Positions 57,543 to 64,000 of a DNA stretch of 64,000 nucleotides are shown here, piece by piece (the stretch's first letter is position 1; each line of letters starts with the position of its first letter). The stretch is from positions 2,480,001 through 2,544,000 of the forward strand of contig NZ_CP070968.1 of the NCBI RefSeq assembly GCF_017086445.1. Reading direction: 5' to 3'. The notes beneath the pieces were generated by a model. That model was not told where the DNA came from, did no database searches, and saw only the letters and a list, made by a program, of their open reading frames with translations. A program made the translations under genes and the position numbers. This DNA comes from Brevundimonas fontaquae. GTDB lineage: Bacteria; Pseudomonadota; Alphaproteobacteria; Caulobacterales; Caulobacteraceae.

Positions 57543-58217
57543 TCAGCCTTCGGTCGCCAGACAATAGCCGAGGCCGCGCACCGCCTGGATGCGCACCTTG
57601 TCGGTTCGTCGCGCCAGATTGGTCCTCAGCCTTGAAATCTGCGACTCGAGCGAGTTGGCGTTGACGACCTTGTCGTAGCCATAGACCCGCGCCTCCAACG
57701 TCTCACGCTGGATCACCGCGCCGGGCCGGGCCATCAACGCTTCCAGCACCAGCGCCTCTGTTCGGCGCAGGGTCAACGGCGCCTCGTCGATGAAGAAAAC
57801 CCCGCTTTCCAGATCGTGCATCAATGGTCCGAACTGACGAGTCTCACGACGCGCCTCAAGCGAACGACGCAGGGCGATGCGAATTCGCGCCAGAAGTTCA
57901 CGCGGCTCGAACGGTTTGGCGATGTAGTCGTCGGCGCCGGACTCAAGGCCTTCGACACGATGATCCGGCGTGGCCATGGCCGTGAGAATGATATAGCGCT
58001 GACGGCGATTGCGATGAGCCGAATAGGCGATCAGGGAAACCCCGTCGCCATCCGGCAATCCTCGATCCAGCAGCACAAGGTCGAAGTCATTCGCGTCGAT
58101 GGCAGTCCTTGCGATCGCGAGAGAGGGCGCGACATCGACGACGAAGCCCTGTCTTTCCAGGTAGACGACAAGCGTTTCCGCAACGTCGACGTCGTCCTCC
58201 ACCAGCAACAGACGCAC
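57543..58217 (-). CDS. OmpR-family response regulator
   Basis: DNA-binding response regulator of 224 residues. The receiver domain has the acidic pair (LLVEDDVDVAE), the phospho-acceptor Asp51 (DLVLLDRGLPDGDG), and the Lys in IAKPFEPRELL. The C-terminal winged helix has LTLRRTEALVLEALMARPGAVIQRETLEARVYGYD and SLESQISRLRTNLARRTDKVRIQAVRGLGY. GTG at 58217 has GGAGGT upstream. It probably partners the kinase at 39770-41191 and binds the repeated motif of this cluster. Confidence 0.95.
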   Translation of the reverse strand: MRLLLVEDDVDVAETLVVYLERQGFVVDVAPSLAIARTAIDANDFDLVLLDRGLPDGDGVSLIAYSAHRNRRQRYIILTAMATPDHRVEGLESGADDYIAKPFEPRELLARIRIALRRSLEARRETRQFGPLMHDLESGVFFIDEAPLTLRRTEALVLEALMARPGAVIQRETLEARVYGYDKVVNANSLESQISRLRTNLARRTDKVRIQAVRGLGYCLATEG

Positions 58218-58337
58218 CTCCGACCTCCCTTCTGACGCTCCAATCCGTATTGGCCGGATATGAAGCATTTCGCCTTCTAACGAACAGGCAGGCCGTCGGC
58301 CCAGAGGCAGGGCGCGCTGGCGCGCGCCCTGCTTTTG

Positions 58338-61289
58338 TCAGAATGAATACTGGAGCTCCAGAGACAAGGTCCGACCTGCGGCATTGTAGCGTCCCGTATC
58401 GTAAGGCCGCCCCTGAACCACCACGAATGGCGGCGCCTGATCCAGTATGTTTCGACCCGCGAAACTGATGCGGATGTCGTTCGTGACCCGCCAGGCGGCC
58501 GTCAGGTCGAGGATGAGCATGTCATCGACCGGCACAAACTTCCGCTCGTCGGTTACGTTGCCGGCGGCCCGGAAGACCTCGTAGTCGTTCGTGTACTTCG
58601 GCGTGTAGTAGGCCCAAAGCGATGCGCTCATGTCGTGATAATACCAGCCGACCGAGCCCACCACCTTGTAGTCGTCAGGCCCCTGGAGGAAGCCCAGGTT
58701 CGAGACGGGTTCGCGATCGGCGAAGGCCTGGCGTTCCGACTTGATATTGTCCAACACATTGATCTTCGGCTCGAACGTGCCCCAACGCGTCGGCCAAAGG
58801 TAGCTCAGCTCATAGGCGATCGACTCATATTCCGAGCCGATAATGTTGAAGGTGTAGTTCCTCGCCTCGATGATCTTGCCGCTGGCGTCGCGCGGATAGA
58901 ACTGAGAAAGCTGAAGAATCTCACGCCGGGTCAGGAAGGTCTGCAGGTCGTTGGGGTTGGCGTATTCGCTGTCGATCTTGGTCGAGTTATAGGCGACATC
59001 CAGGGTCAAGCCCTTCAGCATACCCTCGGGACGCCAGTTGAAGCCCAGGGTGTATTGCGTGGACACCTGCGGCTCCAGGTCGGGGTTCGGGGCCACGACC
59101 ATCGGGACGACATAGGTTCTTGGCCGCACACAGTCCGTCGTGCAGGTGTAAAGCGGATCGTCAGAGATCGTCGTGGTGTAACGCTGAGTGCCAGTCGGGT
59201 TGAAGAGTTGCGTGTACGGCGGCGCCTTGAAACCCTCAGTCCACCGAGCGCGGAGCGCCAGGCCCTGGAACGGTTCCCAGCGCAGACCGATGGCCGGGGT
59301 GGTGTTGGCGAAGGTGTTGGACTCGTAGAGCAGTTCTCCGCCTTGGGAATAGGGCACATTGTTGACCGTGCCGACCGGTCCCGAGGTCTTATAGCTGTCG
59401 CGTCGGGCAGCTAGGCTCAACAACAGGGATCGCGCGCCCGGATAGTTGAAACCCTCGCCAAAGATCGGAACGGTCAGTTCGCCGAAGTAGGCGTGGCGGT
59501 CGCTCGTGACCGGATTGATGGTGCGGACACGGACTTCCTTACTGTCCGTATCGTCCACGGACATCTCGGCGCCCGCCGCGTAACGGATCTTCCCAGCGGG
59601 CAGCGTCCACAGGGCGCCCGTCAGCCGCGCTTCCCAGTTCTCGGTGCGCGTCGACCGCTGCTCGGTGACAGGAATATAGTAGAAGTCGGCGACACTGGAC
59701 CCGCCGCCGTCGGCGGACGACTTCCAGGGATTGAAGGCGAGCGTGGGGTCGCTGCTCGTCAAGGCGAGGCATTGCCGGTCGAAGACCGCCTGGAGCATCT
59801 CCCGGTCCGTACCGTTGAGTTGGTTCTGCGCAAGCTGGAAGTTATAGCACCTCACGCCATTTGGGGCGGCCGCGTCTCTGACGAGTTCAACAGTAGAGCC
59901 TAACAGCGGGCTCTGACCTGACGTCTCTGATTTGGATGTGGTGTAGAAAAGCTCCGCCTTGGTGTCGGTGTTGATCTGGTAACGCAGGCCCAGATTCAGG
60001 TTCCACTGTGTCGCCGTATTGGAAATCCGCCCTGTCGGCAGCTCGCCGGCCTCAACCTCCGACTTGGGGTTGTAGGCCACCAGCGGCCCCGGCGTGAACC
60101 GATCGAAATAATAGGCCGGGAAGGGATTGTAAGCCTGGCCAGGGGCCAGCTGAACGCGCAATCCTTCTGAATACAGGATGTCCTGCTCGTTCTTGCTGCG
60201 CGAATACAGTGCGTTGCCGAAAGCAGTCAGCCTGCTCGTCAGTTTTTGCTCGAAGTTGATCGTGCCGCTGATCGTGTCAGACTCCGGACCGGCCAACTCC
60301 GGCACCACGTCCGGCAAGGCCTCAGCCCCGACTGTAATGAAGTCGTTCAAACCGGGACGACCAACCAGGCCCGGCCTGACGGTCAGGCCCTGCGCGACGT
60401 AACGCGCGTTGTAATCGGGCGGATCGAAAGAATAATAGCCGCGGTCGATGACGCCAGGTTGTAGCCCGCGACTGAACGACCGCAGATCAAACGACGTGTC
60501 GCCGCCATAGTAGCTGGCGTAGTTTTGCGTGACATAGCCGCTCTTGTAGTTGTTGACCGGCTTACGCTGGCTGTAGTCGATCGTCCCCGAGATGTTGCCG
60601 GAGCCCCAAGAATAGCCGGAAAACAGGCTTATGCGGCTGTTGTCGGCGTCATTGCTGGACTCTTCGTGCTGAACCGTCAGGGTCGAACCGACGAAATCCT
60701 TGCGCAGAATGAAGTTGATGACGCCGCCGATGGCGTCGGCGCCATAGATGGCGGACGCGCCGCCAATCGAGATTTCGACACGCTCGACCGCGCTGAGGGG
60801 GATGCCGTTGAGGTTAGCAAAACCGTCCTCGATCCCTGCGGCTCCGGCGACGCGCCGGCCGTTGACAAGGATCAGAGTGTTGCCGGCGCCCAGGCCGCCG
60901 AGATTGGCGGCCGACACGCCCAGCGAGCCGATCTGCGAGACACCGACCTTGCCGCGATTGGACAGCGGCCCCCGCGCGCGTTCATTGGTGACGGCGCCGA
61001 TGGTGTTGACGTTCTGCGGCAGGGTCCGGATCAGTTGCTCGACGCTGGTCACGCCGCGCGCCTGGATTTCTTCCTTCGAAATGACAATGACCCGCGACGT
61101 CGGGTCACCCGTTGCAAGACGGCTGCCTGTCACCTCAACCGATTCCACGACCGAAGTCTCACCGGCTGGCTGAGCGGCGCGGGCGCGCTCTGCTTCTGTC
61201 GGCTGCGGCGCCGATTGGGCCCAGGCCCCGCCAGCAGATGCACAGAGCATCAGCGCCAGCATTGAAGTGCTCATCGGTCTCGTCGTCAC
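58338..61289 (-). CDS. TonB-dependent outer-membrane receptor
   Basis: Outer-membrane active-transport receptor of 983 residues. A signal peptide (ending AGGAWAQ) precedes a TonB-box-like segment and the plug (ISKEEIQARGVTSVEQLIRTLPQ, NTLILVNGRRVAG, VERVEISIGGASAIYGADAIGGVINFILRKDF). A long beta-barrel follows, ending in the aromatic terminal strand LSLELQYSF. The ligand is unknown; the large size and neighbouring periplasmic peptidase suggest peptides or protein-bound ligands. GTG at 61289 has AGGGGGAA upstream. Its promoter region holds a candidate operator. Confidence 0.95.
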   Translation of the reverse strand: MTTRPMSTSMLALMLCASAGGAWAQSAPQPTEAERARAAQPAGETSVVESVEVTGSRLATGDPTSRVIVISKEEIQARGVTSVEQLIRTLPQNVNTIGAVTNERARGPLSNRGKVGVSQIGSLGVSAANLGGLGAGNTLILVNGRRVAGAAGIEDGFANLNGIPLSAVERVEISIGGASAIYGADAIGGVINFILRKDFVGSTLTVQHEESSNDADNSRISLFSGYSWGSGNISGTIDYSQRKPVNNYKSGYVTQNYASYYGGDTSFDLRSFSRGLQPGVIDRGYYSFDPPDYNARYVAQGLTVRPGLVGRPGLNDFITVGAEALPDVVPELAGPESDTISGTINFEQKLTSRLTAFGNALYSRSKNEQDILYSEGLRVQLAPGQAYNPFPAYYFDRFTPGPLVAYNPKSEVEAGELPTGRISNTATQWNLNLGLRYQINTDTKAELFYTTSKSETSGQSPLLGSTVELVRDAAAPNGVRCYNFQLAQNQLNGTDREMLQAVFDRQCLALTSSDPTLAFNPWKSSADGGGSSVADFYYIPVTEQRSTRTENWEARLTGALWTLPAGKIRYAAGAEMSVDDTDSKEVRVRTINPVTSDRHAYFGELTVPIFGEGFNYPGARSLLLSLAARRDSYKTSGPVGTVNNVPYSQGGELLYESNTFANTTPAIGLRWEPFQGLALRARWTEGFKAPPYTQLFNPTGTQRYTTTISDDPLYTCTTDCVRPRTYVVPMVVAPNPDLEPQVSTQYTLGFNWRPEGMLKGLTLDVAYNSTKIDSEYANPNDLQTFLTRREILQLSQFYPRDASGKIIEARNYTFNIIGSEYESIAYELSYLWPTRWGTFEPKINVLDNIKSERQAFADREPVSNLGFLQGPDDYKVVGSVGWYYHDMSASLWAYYTPKYTNDYEVFRAAGNVTDERKFVPVDDMLILDLTAAWRVTNDIRISFAGRNILDQAPPFVVVQGRPYDTGRYNAAGRTLSLELQYSF

Positions 61290-61745
61290 GTCATTCCCCC
61301 TGCCAGCCACGCCGGCGAAAATTTCCACCTCCGTTGCGTGGTGAAGGGAATGACGCGGCGTTCAGTGACCGGCAGAAATTCCGCAGCACGTTGCAACACC
61401 GTCATGGATACGTCGCCAAGCTTGCACCAAACTGGCAGCCCTAACGTCGTGAGGTGGAATCGCACCCCGCACCAACCCGCACGCAACAATCTTGCCGATC
61501 GTGTCCTCTTAGACACAGATGACGCACGATCCTCTCCGCCTGCCTCAACCACGGGTTATCCATGCCTCAAACTACCATTGAGCGTGTCGCCAACCTCAGA
61601 AACTACCTGCTCACCTAGGCGGGTGATTTGTCATTCTGCCGACATTAGACAGTTCCTCGTGTCGGCGGGATTTGTCCGTTTGCGGCGCAGCATCGTCTTG
61701 CGTCGCAGCCACAGCCTAGACATAAGAGCGAGACCGCAAATGCGG
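61290..61745. other. 456-base intergenic region between receptor gene and tRNA-Thr(TGT)
   Basis: No gene seen on either strand. It contains the receptor promoter and the third copy of the shared motif. A degenerate stretch with similar TTGCAACACC bases lies at 61391-61400. Confidence 0.5.
61420..61441 (+). promoter_or_regulatory. candidate response-regulator operator 3 (receptor gene)
   Basis: GCTTGCACCA, then AAC, then TGGCAG, followed by CCC, with TTGCACC/TGGCAGC spaced 11 bp. It lies about 130 bases upstream of the receptor start, in the same orientation as the other two copies. Confidence 0.6.
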
Positions 61746-61821
61746 GCCGGCTTAGCTCAGTTGGTAGAGCGCCAGTTTTGTAAACTGGATGTCGCGGGTT
61801 CGATTCCTGCAGCCGGCACCA
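61746..61821 (+). tRNA. tRNA-Thr(TGT)
   Basis: A 76-base cloverleaf with encoded CCA. The acceptor is GCCGGCT/AGCCGGC. The anticodon stem is CCAGT/ACTGG with loop TTTGTAA, giving TGT. All arms pair. Confidence 0.96.
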
Positions 61822-61842
61822 CGCTTTTCGACCATCGGGGAC

Positions 61843-62469
61843 ATGGCCGACACAACCAACAAGCTGGGCCACAAGATCGGTGCGCGAGGCGGTAGAACCC
61901 GCCAAGCGATCCTCGACGCGACCCAACGCCTGTTGAACGAGCGGCATTACGGTGAAATCCGCGTCGCCGATCTGGCCTCGGCCGCCGGTGTATCGCCTTC
62001 CAACTTCTACACCTATTTCAAGGCGGTCGAAGAACCTGTTCTGGCGTTGTGCGAGGTCGCCGCTGCGGATTTTCAGGGGCTGGCGGCGCATTTCCAGGCC
62101 GACTGGCCAGGCGACAAGGCCTTCGTCATCGCGCGCGCCTTCATTCTGGACGTGATGGCGATCTGGCGCAGCCACGGTCAGGTGCTGCGTGTCGAACACA
62201 TGCTGGCGGACAATGGCGACGCAGCCTTCGTCGAAAGCCGGGTGCGCCGTTTGCGCCGACTACACCTGTCCATCGAACGCCGCGTGGCCCAGGCCCACGC
62301 CAGCGGCCTGCATCCAAAGGACTATAATCCGCGGCTGGCCTCCTATCAGATCGCCTCCATCGCCGAATCGACGGCGGCCAGTTTCGATCTGTTGCGGCGG
62401 GCCGATACGCCAGAGGCCATTCTGGATACGGCGGCCATCATCATTGTCAAACTGACGACGGGGCGTTAG
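61843..62469 (+). CDS. TetR family transcriptional regulator
   Basis: Regulator of 208 residues. The N-terminal helix-turn-helix is RQAILDATQRLLNERHYGEIRVADLASAAGVSPSNFYTYFKAVEEPVLAL. The C-terminal ligand domain is all-helical and not diagnostic. ATG at 61843, 22 bases after tRNA-Thr; longer in-frame forms would run into the tRNA. It overlaps the convergent prepilin peptidase gene by four bases. Target unknown. Confidence 0.92.
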   Translation: MADTTNKLGHKIGARGGRTRQAILDATQRLLNERHYGEIRVADLASAAGVSPSNFYTYFKAVEEPVLALCEVAAADFQGLAAHFQADWPGDKAFVIARAFILDVMAIWRSHGQVLRVEHMLADNGDAAFVESRVRRLRRLHLSIERRVAQAHASGLHPKDYNPRLASYQIASIAESTAASFDLLRRADTPEAILDTAAIIIVKLTTGR

Positions 62470-63230
62470 ACGCCCAGCGGCCCATACAGCCAGGTCAGCC
62501 AGATGCCGACGGCCAGGAAAACGCCGAACGGCAGCTTCTCCGATCCACTGACGCTGCGCCGGACCACCAGAATGCCGAAAACTAGGCTGAGCCCTACCGC
62601 GCAGGCCCACAGCAGCACGCTGGGCAGGCCCATCCAGCCGACCCAGGCCCCTGCCCCTGCGAACAGGAAGGGGTCGCCTCCCCCCAGTCCCTGGCGCTTG
62701 CGGACGAGCTGGTACAGCCAACCGACCAGCCAAAGTCCGCCAAAACCGACCGCCGAGCCAATCAGATGGGAAAAGCCGAGGCCCCAGTCCAGAATCAGCG
62801 CGACCGTGACGCCTGTAGAGATCAAGGGCAGGGTCAGACTGTCCGGCAGCCAGAAGTGTTCGCCGTCGATGATGGCGATCAGCAACAACTGCCAACCCAG
62901 AACGGCCGTGGCGGCGATTATGAATACTGAGGCGGCGCCTGTCGCGCCCCACACCCCGGCCCAGATGCCGACGCCGGCCGAAGCTAACTCGATCAGCGGA
63001 TAACGCGGCGAAATCCGCGTGCGGCATCGCGCACACCGCCCGCGCAAGCCAAGCCAGCTGAAGACCGGCACAAGCTCCCAAGGGCGTAGTGTCTGATCGC
63101 AGCCCCGGCATCGCGAGCGGACGACGACGATGTCCTCGTCGCGCGGCAGGCGAACGCTGACGGCGGCGATGAAACTGCCGACGATCACGCCCAGCCCGCC
63201 CATGACGGCGGCGGCGAGTACAGGATTCAT
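62466..63230 (-). CDS. prepilin peptidase (type IV leader peptidase/methyltransferase)
   Basis: Inner-membrane aspartic protease of 254 residues that cleaves and N-methylates type IV pilins and pseudopilins. The N-terminal methylase region has two CxxC pairs (CRGCDQTL and CARCRTRI) after VGSFIAAVSVRLPR. Catalytic Asp positions lie in IAIIDGEHFWLPDSLT and in GGGDPFLFAGAGAWVG. About seven membrane helices. No pilin or secretion genes are next to it. Confidence 0.93.
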   Translation of the reverse strand: MNPVLAAAVMGGLGVIVGSFIAAVSVRLPRDEDIVVVRSRCRGCDQTLRPWELVPVFSWLGLRGRCARCRTRISPRYPLIELASAGVGIWAGVWGATGAASVFIIAATAVLGWQLLLIAIIDGEHFWLPDSLTLPLISTGVTVALILDWGLGFSHLIGSAVGFGGLWLVGWLYQLVRKRQGLGGGDPFLFAGAGAWVGWMGLPSVLLWACAVGLSLVFGILVVRRSVSGSEKLPFGVFLAVGIWLTWLYGPLGV

Positions 63231-63263
63231 CAGGGCGTCTCGAAGGCGGCGAACCCTTCTGGC

Positions 63264-64000
63264 TTAGCCGCCTCCGAGCGCCACCGCCACATGATAGGTC
63301 GCGAAGGACGCCAGATAGGCCAGACCGAACATGTAGCCGATCATGATCCAGGTCCATTTCAGCGAGTTGGTCTCGCGCCGCACCACGCCCAGCGTCGCCA
63401 CGCACTGGGGCGCGAAGATGTACCAGGCCAAGAAGGACAGGGCGGTCGCCAGCGACCAATGCGACGCCAGGGTCGAGGCCAGAAGCCCCGTCGCATTTTC
63501 GGCGTCTGCGATGGCGTAGGTCGTGCCCAGCGCCGCCACCGCGACCTCACGGGCCGCCATGCCGGGGATCAGGGCGATGACCATCTGCCAGTTGAAGCCG
63601 ATGGGGGCGAAGATCGGCTCCAGCGCCCGGCCCAACATGCCGGCGAAGGAATAGTCGATGGCCGGCAGGGTCGCGTTTTCGGGCGGATAGGGGAAGGTCG
63701 CCAGCACCCAAAGGATGATCACGGCCGGCAGGATGATGCGGCCCGCGCGGGTCAGGAAGATCTTGGCCCGGAGCCACAGGTTGAAGCCGACGCTGCGCAG
63801 GTCCGGCGTCTTGTAGGCCGGTAGCTCCATCATGAAGGGCTCGACCGCGCCGCGCCAGAACACCTTGCGGATCAGCAGGGACACGATCAGGGCGCTGACG
63901 ATGCCAGCGGCGTAGAGGCCGAACATCACAAGGCCCTGCAGGTTCGCGAAGCCCCAGACCGTCTCATTGGGAATGAAGGCGGCGATGATCAGCGTATAAA
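63264..64000 (-). CDS. feoB: ferrous iron transporter FeoB, C-terminal part
   Basis: The gene runs off the right edge; about 245 C-terminal residues are seen. They form the membrane permease: VMFGLYAAGIVSALIVSLLIRKVFW, MELPAYKTPDLRSVGFNLWLRAKIFLTRAGRIILPAVIILWVLATFP, and the Gate/core pattern GMAAREVAVAALGTTYAI. The TFAPQC-like segment reads YIFAPQCVATLGVVRRET. The N-terminal G-protein domain lies outside. It imports Fe2+ across the inner membrane, linking to the TonB system elsewhere in the window only by general iron theme. Confidence 0.94.
   Translation of the reverse strand, partial: YTLIIAAFIPNETVWGFANLQGLVMFGLYAAGIVSALIVSLLIRKVFWRGAVEPFMMELPAYKTPDLRSVGFNLWLRAKIFLTRAGRIILPAVIILWVLATFPYPPENATLPAIDYSFAGMLGRALEPIFAPIGFNWQMVIALIPGMAAREVAVAALGTTYAIADAENATGLLASTLASHWSLATALSFLAWYIFAPQCVATLGVVRRETNSLKWTWIMIGYMFGLAYLASFATYHVAVALGGG

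Overview
The window is GC-rich, gene-dense chromosomal DNA from an alphaproteobacterium, most likely the Caulobacteraceae (Brevundimonas or a close relative). I infer this from gene content (FlbT/FlaF flagellin regulators, a murA-DUF2948-UPF0262-infA-maf run, UPF0262 and DUF2948 proteins, a tRNA-His with A73) and from the codon and GC character. No database search was run, so protein names rest on motifs and on recognition of the families.

Layout. 1-7.3 kb: the 3' part of ligA, an aldehyde dehydrogenase/alcohol dehydrogenase pair with a shortened AcoR-like regulator, a DUF2147 protein, an aldo/keto reductase and tRNA-His. 7.4-15.0 kb: tonB-exbD-exbB (one operon on the minus strand), tRNA-Phe, then the housekeeping block yacG, RNase E/G-like, maf, infA, UPF0262, DUF2948, murA, and tRNA-Thr(GGT). 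15.1-29.6 kb: ordinary core genes (msrB, lipB, a FliN-like protein, tRNA-Leu, mgtE, a GH24 lysozyme, isovaleryl-CoA dehydrogenase, exoD, flaF-flbT, a MoxR-type ATPase, an HD hydrolase, a NUDIX/NrtR-like regulator) and tRNA-Ser(CGA).

29.5-38.5 kb: a genomic island inserted at the 3' end of tRNA-Ser(CGA). A 19-bp direct repeat of the tRNA end marks both borders, and a truncated integrase lies just inside the left one. Its base composition is visibly less GC-rich than the flanks. It carries a compact operon: calcineurin-like phosphoesterase, an all-helical protein, two different P-loop GTPases and a 659-residue GTPase-associated protein, plus a possible small last gene. The operon resembles the double-GTPase/GAP1/GASH conflict systems predicted from comparative genomics, and it is the best candidate here for a poorly described defence system.

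38.7-61.3 kb: an envelope cluster with an aspartic protease, histidine kinase, a giant TPR-type protein, VWA, BatA-like, DUF58 and Gly/Ser/Gln-rich membrane proteins, an M16 peptidase, MoxR, a response regulator and a TonB-dependent receptor. Three intergenic regions of this cluster share a motif (GCTTGCACCA, three bases, then a variant of TGGCAG) that contains an 11-bp-spaced direct repeat. That is the form expected of an OmpR-family operator, so one regulator may tie the cluster together. 61.7-64 kb: tRNA-Thr(TGT), a TetR regulator, prepilin peptidase and the C-terminal part of FeoB.
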